Assembly: GCF_943169845.1 (NCBI RefSeq)
Contig: NZ_CALPBW010000013.1
Coordinates: 1-58,809, forward strand
Source of the DNA: Peptoniphilus rachelemmaiella
Lineage (GTDB): Bacteria > Bacillota > Clostridia > Tissierellales > Peptoniphilaceae
DNA: 58,809 nt
Direction of reading: 5' to 3'
Shown one piece after another: positions 26,099 to 36,335 of this stretch (position 1 is the stretch's first letter; every line of letters starts with the position of its first letter). A program made the position numbers and the translations under genes. The notes under the pieces were generated by a model that saw only the letters and a list, made by a program, of their open reading frames with translations, was not told the DNA's origin and made no database searches.

Positions 26099-28225
26099 TT
26101 ATTTATTGTCTTTATCGTCGAACTTTTTTTCTCCGGAGTTTTGTTTCCGTTCCGGTTTCGGCAAAAGTGCTTTTCTGGAAAGGCCGATCTTCCCCCGCTC
26201 CAGATTCATAACTTTAACTTTCACCTTGTCTCCTTCTTTCAGGACATCATCCACTTTGGCGATGCGCTTGTGGTCGATGTTTGAAATGTGGAGCAGACCT
26301 TCGCGGCCCCAGAGGATCTTAACAAAGGCGCCGAAGTCCACGACTTTCGTAACCGTGCCTTCGAAGATTTCGCCCACTTCCAATTCGTGAACGATGTCTT
26401 CGATGATTTTCTTCGCCACGAGGGCGCCGTCGTCGTTGGCAATAATGGATACGCGGCCGTCGTCATCGATTTCGATTTGTGCGCCGGTTTGTTCCGTAAT
26501 CTTGTGAATGACTTTGCCACCGCTACCGATGACTTCACCGATTTTATCGGGATCGATTTGAAGCCCGGTAATCTTCGGTGCATAGGGAGAAAGTTCTGCT
26601 CTCGGCGCTTCAATGGTGCCCTTCATATGGGCCAAGAGTTCCATGCGGGCGTCGTGCGCTTGTTTCAGTGCACGGGAGAGGATTTCTCTGGATACGCCGT
26701 CGATTTTAATGTCCATTTGAAGGGCGGTAATGCCTTCGGAGGTGCCGGCGACTTTAAAGTCCATGTCGCCGTAGTGGTCTTCCAGGCCTTGAATATCCGT
26801 TAAAATTACGGGATCGGCTCCGTTGTCGATAAGACCCATGGCAATACCGGCCACAGGTGCGTGAATGGGCACACCGGCGTCCATTAATGCCAAGGTGGAT
26901 CCGCAAATACTTGCTTGCGAGGAAGAACCGTTGGATTCCAAAATTTCATTGACCACGCGAATGTAGTAGGGGAATTCATCTTCCGTGGGGAGCACGGGAA
27001 TTAAGGCCCTCTCAGCTAAGTTTCCGTGGCCGATTTCGCGGCGACCCGGGCTTCTCGGCGGGCGCGTTTCCCCGACAGAATACGAGGGGAAATTGTAGTG
27101 ATGGACGTAGCGCTTCGTGTATTCCGGATCCAAACCGTCGATAATTTGCCCTTCCGTTAAAGCCGCCAAGGTGACGGATGTGAGGGCCTGGGTTTGACCG
27201 CGAGTAAAGAGGGCGCTGCCGTGGACGCGAGGCAAAAGGCCGACTTCCGAAGAGAGGGGGCGAATTTCAGTGAAGCTTCTGCCGTCACTTCGTTTTCTGT
27301 CGACGAGAATTTGTTTTCTGAAGATTTCTTGGGTGAAGTCTTCAAAAATCGTATTGACCTGAACCTCTCTGTAATCTTCTTTTTCTTCCAAATCGGCGAT
27401 AAGGGCGTCTTTGATCTTCGAAAGTGCGTGGCCTTGTTCCGTTTTATCGGCGATCCAAAGGGCTTCTTCCACTTTGTCGTAGACGGCATCATAAATGGCT
27501 TTCTTGTAGTCTTCGTCGATGACGAGGCGTTCGTATTCCATGTTTTCTTTGCCCACTTCGTCGACAATGGAGTCGATAAAGGCAACTAATTTTTTAATTT
27601 CTTCGTGGGCATAGAAGATGGCATCAAGTACGTCGCTTTCTTCCAGTAAATCCACTTCCGCTTCCACCATCATAATGGCATCGGCGGTGCCGGAAACGGC
27701 GAGATTTAAGCGGGAACGCTTTTGATCCTCCACCGAAGGATTCAGGACCAATTCACCGTCGATGTGGCCTACCCGCACGGATCCCGTGGGGCCTTGGAAG
27801 GGAATGTCCGAAATGGACAGGGCGACGGAAGATCCGATCATGGCTAAGATATCCGTGGGATAGTCGGGATCGTAACTGAGTACGGTGGCCGTCACTTGAA
27901 TGCTGTGATGGTAATCCGACGGAAAAAGAGGGCGAATGGGCCGGTCGATGAGTCGACTCGTTAAAATGGCGTTGGTGCCGGGGCGACCTTCTCTTTTGTT
28001 AAAGCCGCCGGGGATTTTACCCGAGGAATAATATTTTTCTTCGTAATCGCAGCTTAAGGGAAGAAAATCCGCCCCTTCGCGAGCCTTTGTCGATGCCGTG
28101 GCCGTTACGAGAACGACGCTTTCGCCTTGTCTTACCCAACAGGCACCGTTGGCCTGCTTGGCGACCTTCCCGATCTCTATATGAAGAGGCTCGTTATTTA
28201 ACATTGTCGTATATGTTTTATACAT
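26099..28225 (-). CDS. pnp: Polyribonucleotide nucleotidyltransferase (PNPase)
   Basis: Phosphorolytic 3'-5' exoribonuclease and partner of RNase Y in RNA turnover. The 708-residue product has two RNase PH domains (about 10-220 and 310-540) with FNKREGRPG and GRREIGHGNLAERAL. A KH domain (about 553-612) and an S1 domain (about 620-690, FEGTVTKVVDFGAFVKI) follow, then a short charged tail. Catalytic-region residues DIQGLEDHYGDMDFK are present. Gene order rpsO-pnp is widely conserved. Confidence 0.97.
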   Translation of the reverse strand: MYKTYTTMLNNEPLHIEIGKVAKQANGACWVRQGESVVLVTATASTKAREGADFLPLSCDYEEKYYSSGKIPGGFNKREGRPGTNAILTSRLIDRPIRPLFPSDYHHSIQVTATVLSYDPDYPTDILAMIGSSVALSISDIPFQGPTGSVRVGHIDGELVLNPSVEDQKRSRLNLAVSGTADAIMMVEAEVDLLEESDVLDAIFYAHEEIKKLVAFIDSIVDEVGKENMEYERLVIDEDYKKAIYDAVYDKVEEALWIADKTEQGHALSKIKDALIADLEEKEDYREVQVNTIFEDFTQEIFRKQILVDRKRSDGRSFTEIRPLSSEVGLLPRVHGSALFTRGQTQALTSVTLAALTEGQIIDGLDPEYTKRYVHHYNFPSYSVGETRPPRSPGRREIGHGNLAERALIPVLPTEDEFPYYIRVVNEILESNGSSSQASICGSTLALMDAGVPIHAPVAGIAMGLIDNGADPVILTDIQGLEDHYGDMDFKVAGTSEGITALQMDIKIDGVSREILSRALKQAHDARMELLAHMKGTIEAPRAELSPYAPKITGLQIDPDKIGEVIGSGGKVIHKITEQTGAQIEIDDDGRVSIIANDDGALVAKKIIEDIVHELEVGEIFEGTVTKVVDFGAFVKILWGREGLLHISNIDHKRIAKVDDVLKEGDKVKVKVMNLERGKIGLSRKALLPKPERKQNSGEKKFDDKDNK

Positions 28226-28244
28226 GTCACTCTCTTTTCTCTAT

Positions 28245-28272
28245 AAAGAAAGAGCGGTCGCCCGCTCTTTAA
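28245..28272 (-). terminator. Partial terminator between rpsO and pnp
   Basis: AAAGAGCGG (28249-28257) pairs with CCGCTCTTT (28262-28270). On the minus strand CTTTAT follows, a weak T-run, so some read-through into pnp is expected. Confidence 0.65.
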
Positions 28273-28281
28273 AATACTGTC

Positions 28282-28548
28282 TTAACCTCTGATTTCCAAG
28301 CGTTCGATAAGGGATCTGTAACGTTCCACATCCTTGTTCTTTAAATAGCGGAGAAGGTTCCGTCTCTTACCGACCATTTTCAAAAGACCTCTACGAGAGT
28401 GGTGGTCTTTTTTATGTTCCTTTAAGTGTTCGTTCAGCGTATTAATGGTGTAGGTTAAAATTGCTACTTGAACTTCGGGAGAACCGGTGTCTCCTTCTTC
28501 TCTTTGATACGCTTTGATGATTTCTTGTTTCTTTTCTTTTGATAACAT
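28282..28548 (-). CDS. rpsO: 30S ribosomal protein S15
   Basis: Primary binder of the 16S rRNA central domain. The 88 residues are full length, with the conserved core [35 protein letters not shown] and [13 protein letters not shown] precedes the ATG. A leader of about 75 bases with small hairpins lies upstream; in many bacteria S15 represses its own mRNA through such a leader. Confidence 0.97.
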   Translation of the reverse strand: MLSKEKKQEIIKAYQREEGDTGSPEVQVAILTYTINTLNEHLKEHKKDHHSRRGLLKMVGKRRNLLRYLKNKDVERYRSLIERLEIRG

Positions 28549-28629
28549 AATTTCCTCCTAATTTAAATTCGGTTTGACCAAGTAAGCGTCGAGGATCGAC
28601 AAACTGAGCCAAACTAACAATACCTTGTT

Positions 28630-28658
28630 ATTTTACCATTAACCGGCTACTTTGTAAA
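28630..28658 (-). promoter_or_regulatory. Promoter of rpsO
   Basis: On the minus strand TTTACA (28653-28658) is 17 bases from TAAAAT (28630-28635), which has an upstream TG as in extended -10 elements. It overlaps the end of ribF. Confidence 0.6.
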
Positions 28659-29585
28659 TTCTTCTTGATGAATTTGTTCTTCAATGAACTTCAGATCCCG
28701 GTCCATGCGCGCTTTTAATTCTTCCACGCTATTGAAGGCGATCTCCGGTCGGATGAAATCCAAAAGAGCTACGTCCATGATTTTTCCGTAGAGACTCTCG
28801 CCTTTGTAGTCGTAAAGATAAGTTTCCACTTTTATCCCCTGCTCCGCAAAGGTGGGATTGGTGCCGATGTTGGTGGCGCCGTAGTAAAATTCCCCTTCGA
28901 CGGTAACGCTGGTAAGATAAACGCCGTATTTCGGCACGACATAGTTGGCGTTGTAAAGGATATTTGCCGTGGGAATACCGATGGTGCGACCCAGTTGCTT
29001 TCCTGGGACCACTTTGCCTCGAATGGTAAATGGCCGCGTCAAAAGGGCTTCGGCGAGTTTAACATCCCCTTCTTTTACGGCGGACCGAATGCGCGTACTG
29101 GATACGGCTTCTCCGTCGTAGGTGACGGCTTTTTTTACAGCCAGATCCAGATTATGGGCCTTGCAAAGCGCATCCAGGGTATTCACATCACCGGAGGCCT
29201 TAAAGCCGAAGCGGTAATCGTAGCCGACCACCACGCCCTTGGCCTTCAAGTGACCGACTAAAAAATCGACGACGAAGGCTTCCGGACTCAGCCGCATGAT
29301 GCGCTCGTTAAATTCAATTTCATAAATTACATCGATGCCCATTTCACGAAGAATGTCGTGTTTTTGTGAACGCGAGGTTAAAAGTTCTTGGGAAATGCCG
29401 TCAGTCATGTTTTTTGTGTGGGTCTTAAACATTAAAACGGAAGAGAGGCAATTTAATTTCTTTGCCATCGCTACGACTTCCTTGATTAATGTTTGGTGAC
29501 CGCTGTGCAATCCATCGAAATTACCCAGGGCAATGGTCGCCTCACGGGAAATTTCAGAATCTAAATCGACTTGAATAACCTCCAT
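28647..29585 (-). CDS. ribF: Bifunctional riboflavin kinase / FAD synthetase
   Basis: Makes FMN from riboflavin, then FAD. The N-terminal adenylyltransferase domain (about 15-165) has GNFDGLHSGHQTLI and SSTRIRSAVKEG. The C-terminal flavokinase domain (about 180-305) has GRTIGIPTANI and ATNIGTNPTF. ATG 29585 is chosen because GAGG lies five bases before it; a GTG six bases further up overlaps that site. The 312-residue length is normal. The start falls eight bases after the truB stop. Confidence 0.94.
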   Translation of the reverse strand: MEVIQVDLDSEISREATIALGNFDGLHSGHQTLIKEVVAMAKKLNCLSSVLMFKTHTKNMTDGISQELLTSRSQKHDILREMGIDVIYEIEFNERIMRLSPEAFVVDFLVGHLKAKGVVVGYDYRFGFKASGDVNTLDALCKAHNLDLAVKKAVTYDGEAVSSTRIRSAVKEGDVKLAEALLTRPFTIRGKVVPGKQLGRTIGIPTANILYNANYVVPKYGVYLTSVTVEGEFYYGATNIGTNPTFAEQGIKVETYLYDYKGESLYGKIMDVALLDFIRPEIAFNSVEELKARMDRDLKFIEEQIHQEEFTK

Positions 29586-29592
29586 AAACACC

Positions 29593-30468
29593 TCAAACTA
29601 AAACTTTTTTCATGCAAACATTCGTCGTGCCATCTTCTTCGTTCACGATGCCCAAGCCGATAAACACATCCCCGGCGTAAATGCGGTAAAGGGGAGATTT
29701 TTCCACGGGAAATGAAATTCGCGAAGACATTCCGTTGGTCATGGGCTTTAGCCGCTTTTTCGGCAAATGAATCGGCGGAAGATGGTCGAGAAGCCGGTCC
29801 ATGGGAAGTAACAGGCTCTTTCGTTCATTGAGGCTCATGGCCTCCAACGCCTCGATGGTATAGGCGCTTTCGACGGTGGCGTTTCCCACAGACACTCGGC
29901 GAAGATCCGACATCGTTAAAAAACACTTTGCCGCCACACCGATATCGTCTAAAAGGGTGCGGATATACGTGCCGGAGGAGACTTCGGCCAGAAGGCTGAT
30001 CTCCTCGTCGTCTTGTTCTAAGCAAGCAAGCTTCGTCACCGTAATGGGCCGCATTTCTCTCGGTACGCAAATGCCTTTGCGGGCGTACTCGTAAAGCTTT
30101 TTCCCCTTGTACTTCAGAGCCGAGTGCATAGGCGGCAGCTGCAGCTGCTCTCCCATAAAGCCTTGAAGTACATCGTCGAAATTCTCGGGAATCGGCGATT
30201 CGCTCTTGGCATAGATCACGCCCGTCGTATCTGCCGTGTCTGTGCGTATGCCCCTCACCGCCCGTGCGACATAGGCTTTTTTATCGTCGGAAATATACTC
30301 CGCCACCTTTGTCGCCTTTCCGATGCAGATAGGCAAAAGGCCCGTAGCCATGGGATCCAAAGTCCCCGTGTGTCCGACTTGCTTTGTCTCAAACAAACGA
30401 CGCATTTTCTGTACGACGTCGTGGGAAGTCCAATCGGCGGGTTTATCCACTAATAAAATGCCGTTCAT
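29593..30468 (-). CDS. truB: tRNA pseudouridine(55) synthase TruB
   Basis: Converts U55 of the T-loop to pseudouridine. The 291-residue protein has the start motif LLVDKPADWTSHDVV, the catalytic aspartate in VGHTGTLDPMATGLLP, and a small C-terminal PUA-like region. The ATG overlaps the stop of the DHH phosphoesterase gene as ATGA. The order rbfA-nrnA-truB-ribF is standard in Firmicutes. Confidence 0.96.
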   Translation of the reverse strand: MNGILLVDKPADWTSHDVVQKMRRLFETKQVGHTGTLDPMATGLLPICIGKATKVAEYISDDKKAYVARAVRGIRTDTADTTGVIYAKSESPIPENFDDVLQGFMGEQLQLPPMHSALKYKGKKLYEYARKGICVPREMRPITVTKLACLEQDDEEISLLAEVSSGTYIRTLLDDIGVAAKCFLTMSDLRRVSVGNATVESAYTIEALEAMSLNERKSLLLPMDRLLDHLPPIHLPKKRLKPMTNGMSSRISFPVEKSPLYRIYAGDVFIGLGIVNEEDGTTNVCMKKVLV

Positions 30469-31451
30469 CGTTGTTGATTTTCTATTTTTTCCCGCACCAA
30501 GGATTCCACCTTGGCCAGAACATTTTCCAGCGAATCCCTTTGCGATGCACCGGAAGCGCGGATGTGGCCGCCGCCGCCGAAGACGGAGGCAAATTCCGTG
30601 CAGTCCAAATAACTTTTTGAGCGGAAAGACAGCTTCACTTCCTCGGCCTTTTCCTTCAGGAAAATGGCCATTTCGACGCCGTCGATGTTACGCGCCTTTT
30701 CCACAATGCCCTCAGTCGCATCCTTCGGCGCGCCGGTAACATTTGTATCTTCCAGGCGGCAAATCGCGATGGAGACTTTCCCGTCCGCCATAAATTTCAG
30801 ATTGGAGAGCACACGAGCGTGAAGGGCCAGTTTTTCCTTTGACATAGACTGATACACCGATCGCACCATGATGTTGTGATCGCAGCCGGCATCGTAGAGA
30901 GCGGCTATAATGCGGTGGGTGTCTCCGGTGACGCTGTCGTATTGAAAGCTCCCCGTATCCGTGGACATGGCCGTGTAAAGCCCCGTGGCCATAGCCGGTG
31001 TGAGCTGGATATCCATGGCCTCAAAGATCCGAAAAAGCACTTCTCCCGTGGAGGTGGCTTTCGGCGAGACATAGTTTAAATCGGCGTAATGATCGTTGCT
31101 CATGTGGTGATCGATATTCACCGTGTAGGCCGCTTTTTTAAAGAGCGCTTCGCCTTCGGGTCCGAAGCGATGAACGTCGGAGGAATCTAAGGCGATTATA
31201 AGAGGTAGGGGCTCGTGAATGTCGTCGATGGCTACACGGGCTTTCGTGGAGGGCAAGAAGGTGAAATCTGCCGGCACATCGTCGTTGGAGATGTAGATCA
31301 CCTTTTTATCCATGCCCATTAAACAGCCCCACATGGCTTCTAAGCTGCCCAGATTGTCGCCGTCGGGGCTCTTGTGGGAAAGGATGCCGACGACGTTCGC
31401 ATCTTCAATTTTTTTCTTTAATTGATCGGCGAATACCTTGATCTCACTCAC
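30465..31451 (-). CDS. nrnA: DHH/DHHA1 phosphoesterase (NrnA-type nanoRNase / pAp phosphatase)
   Basis: Degrades very short RNA oligonucleotides and adenosine 3',5'-bisphosphate. The 328-residue product has the DHH metal motifs HKSPDGDNLGS, ALDSSD and NIDHHMSND, and the C-terminal DHHA1 motif GGGGHIRASG. The frame is open further upstream, but GTG 31449-31451 is taken as start. GGAG lies seven bases before it and it just overlaps the rbfA end, whereas an upstream start would need more than 70 bases of overlap. Confidence 0.9.
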   Translation of the reverse strand: MSEIKVFADQLKKKIEDANVVGILSHKSPDGDNLGSLEAMWGCLMGMDKKVIYISNDDVPADFTFLPSTKARVAIDDIHEPLPLIIALDSSDVHRFGPEGEALFKKAAYTVNIDHHMSNDHYADLNYVSPKATSTGEVLFRIFEAMDIQLTPAMATGLYTAMSTDTGSFQYDSVTGDTHRIIAALYDAGCDHNIMVRSVYQSMSKEKLALHARVLSNLKFMADGKVSIAICRLEDTNVTGAPKDATEGIVEKARNIDGVEMAIFLKEKAEEVKLSFRSKSYLDCTEFASVFGGGGHIRASGASQRDSLENVLAKVESLVREKIENQQR

Positions 31452-31806
31452 CGCGATGCTCCGATTCCATAACCTTATTAATGGTTTCTTCCAAGGCCAT
31501 GCCTTTTTCGATACTCTCGTCAAGCTCCAAAATCAATTCCGGCATGGCTCTTAATTTCAATCGGCTGCCTAATTCCTTCTTCATGAAGCCTTTGGCACTT
31601 TCAAGGCCCTCCATGGCATCTTTTTTCGCCTCATCGTCGCCGAAAATGGAGATCCCCACGGTGGCGAAGGAAAGATCCCGCGTCACAGAGACGAAGGAGA
31701 CGCTGGTCAAGGGAGGGATCCGAGGATCTTTCAATTTATTTTGAATGATGTCGGAGAGTTCCCTCTTCACTTCTTCTGAGATACGGTGAACTCGTTTATC
31801 CTTCAT
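31444..31806 (-). CDS. rbfA: 30S ribosome-binding factor RbfA
   Basis: Small KH-like maturation factor of the 30S subunit. The 120 residues match family length, with the start RVHRISEEVKRELSDII, then DPRIPPLTSVSFVSVTRDLS and a C-terminal RAMPELILELDESIEKG helix region. It lies two bases after infB, with AAGGAAA upstream of the ATG. Confidence 0.95.
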   Translation of the reverse strand: MKDKRVHRISEEVKRELSDIIQNKLKDPRIPPLTSVSFVSVTRDLSFATVGISIFGDDEAKKDAMEGLESAKGFMKKELGSRLKLRAMPELILELDESIEKGMALEETINKVMESEHRGE

Positions 31807-31808
31807 AA

Positions 31809-34238
31809 TTAAATTTCCTTCTTAATTTCTTTTTCGATATAGCATTCCAACAAGTCGTTGACTTGAATGTCGTTGAAGTTTTCAACCATAAGGCCACCTT
31901 CGTAGCCTTGGGCGATTTCCTTGGCGTCATCTTGGAAGCGTTTCAAGGAGGAGATGGGGCCTTCGTGAATAATGACGTCGTCGCGCAGGACTTTGACAAA
32001 TGCTTTTCGTGCAATTTTTCCCTTGAGGACGTAAATACCGGCGACGATGTCGTTGGAAGGAAGCTTGAAGGTTTCTCTTACTTCGCAGCGTCCCAAGACT
32101 TCTTCGGTAATTTCCGGCGTCATCATGCCGCTAATAGCATTTTTCACGTCGTTTAGAATATCGTAAATGACGCGGTAGGTGCGCACATCCACTTCTTCTT
32201 GCTTGGCCAGCTCGATGGCATTAATGTTCGGGCGAACATTGAAGCCGATGACCAAGGCGTTGGATGCGGAAGCCAGGTTAATGTCACTTTCATTAATCCC
32301 GCCGGTACCCGAGTGAATGATGTTGACTTGTACTTCGTCTACTTCTTCGTTGTCGTTTAATTTCAACAAAGATTGAGTCAGGGCTTCAACCGTACCCTTT
32401 ACATCCGCCTTCACAACCAAGTTCAGATCCTTAAGCTCCCCTTCTTTAATCTTGTCAAAGAGGTTGTTCAAGGAGACTTTGTTCTTAGACGCCAGTTTTT
32501 CTTCTCTTTCGTGTGCGATGTTTCGCGCTGCGATTTCTCGTGCGGTCTTTTCGCCTTGAACGGCATAGACTGTATCCCCTGCATTGGGAACGCCGTCGAG
32601 ACCTAATACCACAACCGGAGTCGCAGGGCCTGCCGTCTTCAAGCGTTTCTTCTTGTCGTCGGTCATGGCGCGTATGTGGCCGTAGCAGGTGCCGCTGACG
32701 ATGTAGCTGTCGCCGGTTAAAGTACCTTTTTGCACGAGGATCGTGGCCATGGGGCCTTTGCCCTTGTCGAGGCGGGCTTCCACAATGGTGCCGATGGCTA
32801 AGCGATCGGGATTGGCCTTCAGCTCAAGCACTTCTGCCACGAGAAGCACCATGTCTAATAGCTCGGGAATCCCTTCCTTCGTCTTGGCGGATACTTCGAC
32901 CATGATGGTGTCGCCACCCCAATCTTCGCAGACCAAGCCTTCTTCGGTGAGCTCTTGGCGCACGCGGTCGGGATTGGCGCCATCGCGGTCGATCTTATTA
33001 ATGGCGACGATAATTGGTACGCCTGCAGCCTTTGCGTGGTGAATGGCTTCCCTCGTTTGAGGCATGACGCCGTCATCTGCAGCGACCACGAGGATGGCGA
33101 TGTCCGTAATGGAAGCCCCTCTGGAGCGCATGGCCGTGAAGGCTTCGTGGCCCGGCGTATCCAGGAAAGTAATGAGCTTACCGTTTGCGGATACTTGGTA
33201 AGCACCGATGTGTTGCGTAATGCCGCCGGCTTCCGACGCCGTAACATGGCTCTTTTTAATGACGTCCAAAATCGAGGTCTTCCCGTGGTCGACGTGGCCC
33301 ATAACCGTAACAACCGGCGGTCTTTCAACCAGGCTTTCCTCGGGATCTTCCTGATCCAAATTGTAGATTTCTTCGATGTTCGAATCCGATTCGGAAATAA
33401 ATTCGATTTCGATGGCGAGTTCGTCGGCTAAAATTTCAATGACATCCCGATCGATGGATTCGTTTTGTGTCGCCATAACACCTAAACCGATTAACTTCGT
33501 TATAACTTGTGCCAAGCTGATGCCGACTGTGTCAGCAAATTCCTTCACCGTTAACGGTGCCTTGATCTTAATAGCCCCGTCCCCCTTTACATCTTCCTTT
33601 GCCATACGCTCTTTACGCTTCTGACTTCTCGACTTTTTCTTTGGCGCTTTCGGCTTCTCAAAATCTTGATTACGTGCGCCGCTTTGTTCGTTATTACGCG
33701 ATTTTTTTGCTTCTTTTTGCTTTTTCTTCTTACTTTTCTTTTTATCCGAATGTTTTCCGCCCGTTCCGTCCATGAATTGTTTTTCTTCGTGAACGTCGGT
33801 AACAGGCGCACTCTTCGCAGGCTCTTTGCGTGTGGGCGCCGGCATATCATTCGCTTTTTCTTGTGCCGCTTTCTTATGAGATTCCGGTGCCTTGGGCTTT
33901 ACTTCGGCTTTTTCCGGTTTCTTTTCTACTTTCTGCGGCTTCTTTTCACTCTTTACAGGCGCATCTTCTTTTTCAGACGACGCCTCCGCTTTTTTCTTTT
34001 TCTCCGGTCGTTCTTCTCTTTCGGGCTCTTTCTTTTCCGCTTTTTCTTCGCCGGGCTGTTGTGCACTTTGCGCATTTTGCGCCTTACGGATAAAGCTTAA
34101 AAGATCCTTCTGCTGCTCTTCAGTTAAAGTACTCATGTGACTTTTCACGTTTATATTTGCCTGCGCCAGAATTTCCATTAAATCCTTGCTGGCCATGCCA
34201 AATTCTTTAGCAACCGTATAAACTCTCTTGTTGGACAT
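31809..34238 (-). CDS. infB: Translation initiation factor IF-2
   Basis: GTPase that brings initiator tRNA to the 30S subunit. In 809 residues: an N-terminal IF2_N domain (1-50), a long Lys/Glu-rich low-complexity linker (about 70-210), and a second IF2_N domain (about 225-280). The G domain has [17 protein letters not shown] and NKID (about 310-480), followed by domains II-IV. AAGGAGGTG lies before the ATG. YlxQ, often encoded between rnpM and infB, is absent. Confidence 0.97.
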   Translation of the reverse strand: MSNKRVYTVAKEFGMASKDLMEILAQANINVKSHMSTLTEEQQKDLLSFIRKAQNAQSAQQPGEEKAEKKEPEREERPEKKKKAEASSEKEDAPVKSEKKPQKVEKKPEKAEVKPKAPESHKKAAQEKANDMPAPTRKEPAKSAPVTDVHEEKQFMDGTGGKHSDKKKSKKKKQKEAKKSRNNEQSGARNQDFEKPKAPKKKSRSQKRKERMAKEDVKGDGAIKIKAPLTVKEFADTVGISLAQVITKLIGLGVMATQNESIDRDVIEILADELAIEIEFISESDSNIEEIYNLDQEDPEESLVERPPVVTVMGHVDHGKTSILDVIKKSHVTASEAGGITQHIGAYQVSANGKLITFLDTPGHEAFTAMRSRGASITDIAILVVAADDGVMPQTREAIHHAKAAGVPIIVAINKIDRDGANPDRVRQELTEEGLVCEDWGGDTIMVEVSAKTKEGIPELLDMVLLVAEVLELKANPDRLAIGTIVEARLDKGKGPMATILVQKGTLTGDSYIVSGTCYGHIRAMTDDKKKRLKTAGPATPVVVLGLDGVPNAGDTVYAVQGEKTAREIAARNIAHEREEKLASKNKVSLNNLFDKIKEGELKDLNLVVKADVKGTVEALTQSLLKLNDNEEVDEVQVNIIHSGTGGINESDINLASASNALVIGFNVRPNINAIELAKQEEVDVRTYRVIYDILNDVKNAISGMMTPEITEEVLGRCEVRETFKLPSNDIVAGIYVLKGKIARKAFVKVLRDDVIIHEGPISSLKRFQDDAKEIAQGYEGGLMVENFNDIQVNDLLECYIEKEIKKEI

Positions 34239-34264
34239 GAGAACACCTCCTTAGTATAAGGGGT

Positions 34265-34534
34265 CTATAGATCTGAAAGTGATTGACGGAGCGATTCTAT
34301 TGCCTCTTCGGACAAGTCTTTACCCAATGCCTTGGCAATGGCCTTTGATTTAATCGCCTTATTTAAACACTTTATATCTTTACAAACATAAGCGCCTCTG
34401 CCGTTTGCTTTTCCTGTTTCATCTATAAAAACCTCTTGTTCTTTATTTTTTACGATTCTTGTGAGCTCGTTTTTCGGCTTCGATTCAGAACACCCGACGC
34501 ATTTGCGCAAGGGAACTTTCTTCTGCTTGTTCAT
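34265..34534 (-). CDS. rnpM: YlxR-family RNase P modulator RnpM
   Basis: An 89-residue nucleic-acid-binding protein of the YlxR (DUF448) family, recently named RnpM in B. subtilis for its effect on RNase P. Seen: PLRKCVGCSESKPKNELTRI at the N-terminus and NGRGAYVCKDIKCLNKAI in the middle, both family hallmarks. It sits between nusA and infB as usual. GAGGA lies upstream of the ATG. Confidence 0.9.
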   Translation of the reverse strand: MNKQKKVPLRKCVGCSESKPKNELTRIVKNKEQEVFIDETGKANGRGAYVCKDIKCLNKAIKSKAIAKALGKDLSEEAIESLRQSLSDL

Positions 34535-34555
34535 TGATGAATCCTCTTACTCATC

Positions 34556-35842
34556 TTACTCCACATCTTCCGCTTCAACCTCGCTGTCATCGGATGCCTC
34601 TTCCGGTGCCTTTTGCGCATCTTGGAACAATTCCGATAAATCCATGCCCGTTAAACCGCCGATACTGGCAAAATTATCTGCCTCATGGGCTTCGGGTTTT
34701 TCGTCGGCCGGATCATCGTTAATAACCGACTCTTCCGCTACAGAGGTTTGAGTGTTTTCAAAATATGTTTTAAAATCTTCCGCATCCATACCCAGGGAAT
34801 CCAAGTATTCTTCGAATTGGGTTTCGGATTTTATATCGATTTTCCAATTGGTTAACTTCGCCGCTAATCGCGCGTTTTGTCCTTCTTTACCGATGGCCAG
34901 AGACAGTTGATAATCCGGCACCACCACCATGGCCGATTTTTCTCGCTGATTAATGAAGACCTCGACAACTTTTGACGGGCTCAGCGCATTGCCGATAAAT
35001 GCCGCAATGTCCGATTCCCAAATGACGATATCGATTTTTTCATCGTGCAATTCGTCGACGATGGTCTTGACGCGGCTGCCTTTAAAGCCGACGCAGGCAC
35101 CCAAGGGATCCACTTCATCGTCCTTACTGAACACGGCGATCTTCGTGCGGCTTCCCGCTTCTCTCGCGATGGAGAAAATTTCTACGATGCCGTCATGAAT
35201 TTCAGGCACTTCCAGCTCAAAGAGGCGGCGTACCAAATTCGGATGGCTTCTTGAGAGCACGATTTGCGGCCCTTTCGGCTGCTTGTTGACTTCCAAGACC
35301 AGCATTTTGTAGCGATCGCCTTGGCGGTAGGTTTCTCCTTGAATTTGCTCCGATACGGGCAAAATCGCTTCGGTCTTTCCTAAATCCACGAAGACATTGC
35401 CTTTGGTGACTCTTTGTACGTCGCAGGTAATGATTTCATTTTCCCTATCGGCGTAGTCGTCGTAAATGACTTCTCGCTCGGCGTCTTTAATTCGCTGAAT
35501 CACGACTTGTCTCGCCGTTTGTGCGGCAATTCGACCGAATTTTTCCGGATCGATTTTTTCGTAGTAAACATCGCCGATTTCAAGCCTTGGATTTTCTAAT
35601 CGGGCATCTTCTACGGCAATTTCCGTGTTTTCGTCAAAAACTTCATCGACCACTTCTTTTTCGGCAGCCAGGGAAATTTCTCCCGTGTCGCGATTAATTT
35701 CAACAATCACATTTTGCGATGTGCCGAAATTCTTCTTGTAGCTGGACATCAGTGCCGTTTCCAATGCTTCGATAATGACTTCTTCCGGAATGCCTTTTTC
35801 GCTTTCTAATTGCTTCAGAGCTAAAATAAACTCTTCATTCAT
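34556..35842 (-). CDS. nusA: Transcription termination/antitermination protein NusA
   Basis: Binds RNA polymerase and stimulates pausing and intrinsic termination. In 428 residues: the N-terminal polymerase-binding domain (1-125), an S1 domain (about 135-200), two KH domains (about 225-345), and an acidic C-terminal tail of about 80 residues without the repeats of the proteobacterial form. ACVGFKGSRVKTIVDEL and GKEGQNARLAAKLT mark the KH pair. It is the second gene of an operon preceded by an attenuator-like hairpin, see 36336-36367. Confidence 0.96.
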   Translation of the reverse strand: MNEEFILALKQLESEKGIPEEVIIEALETALMSSYKKNFGTSQNVIVEINRDTGEISLAAEKEVVDEVFDENTEIAVEDARLENPRLEIGDVYYEKIDPEKFGRIAAQTARQVVIQRIKDAEREVIYDDYADRENEIITCDVQRVTKGNVFVDLGKTEAILPVSEQIQGETYRQGDRYKMLVLEVNKQPKGPQIVLSRSHPNLVRRLFELEVPEIHDGIVEIFSIAREAGSRTKIAVFSKDDEVDPLGACVGFKGSRVKTIVDELHDEKIDIVIWESDIAAFIGNALSPSKVVEVFINQREKSAMVVVPDYQLSLAIGKEGQNARLAAKLTNWKIDIKSETQFEEYLDSLGMDAEDFKTYFENTQTSVAEESVINDDPADEKPEAHEADNFASIGGLTGMDLSELFQDAQKAPEEASDDSEVEAEDVE

Positions 35843-35859
35843 TGTTTTTTCTTTGCCTC

Positions 35860-36321
35860 CTAAAATTCAATGACCTGTCGCATTAATGAGATGGAGTTTG
35901 AATCAAAGGTGACAATTGTTCCATCTTCTGTGCGGATAGCCACGGTGTCATCGCCGTAATCCGCTAAAATACCTACATATTCTTTTTGGTCGTTTACTTT
36001 TTTGTACAGGTGAACCTCGACCTTTTTCCCCATATTCCTGCGGTAATCATCTTTCGTTCGAATGGGCCGATCCAATCCCGGAGATTGAACCTCCAGAGTG
36101 TACTTCCCTTCGAATAAATCCTTGTCGTCGATCATGTCTCCAACAGCCCGGGATATATCGGCGCAGTCGTCGATTTGCACCCCGTCGGGATGATACACCG
36201 TGATTATGATGCGCGACGGATTTTTATTGGTGATGTCGACTTCCACCACTTCATACTCTCGTTCGGTGGCCGCTTTTTCCGCCGCCTCCGATACAATCGC
36301 GCGTACCTGAGAATGTTTCAA
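35860..36321 (-). CDS. rimP: Ribosome maturation factor RimP
   Basis: Assists 30S assembly. Start TTG 36319-36321 gives 153 residues. GGGAGGTGA ends a few bases before it, whereas the in-frame ATG at 36336 overlaps that ribosome site and is unlikely. Family sequence features are VVEVDITNKNPSRIIITVYH, VSPGLDRP-like VQSPGLDRPI and a C-terminal SH3-like part. It is the first gene of the nusA-infB operon. Confidence 0.92.
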   Translation of the reverse strand: MKHSQVRAIVSEAAEKAATEREYEVVEVDITNKNPSRIIITVYHPDGVQIDDCADISRAVGDMIDDKDLFEGKYTLEVQSPGLDRPIRTKDDYRRNMGKKVEVHLYKKVNDQKEYVGILADYGDDTVAIRTEDGTIVTFDSNSISLMRQVIEF

Positions 36322-36335
36322 GAACTCACCTCCCA

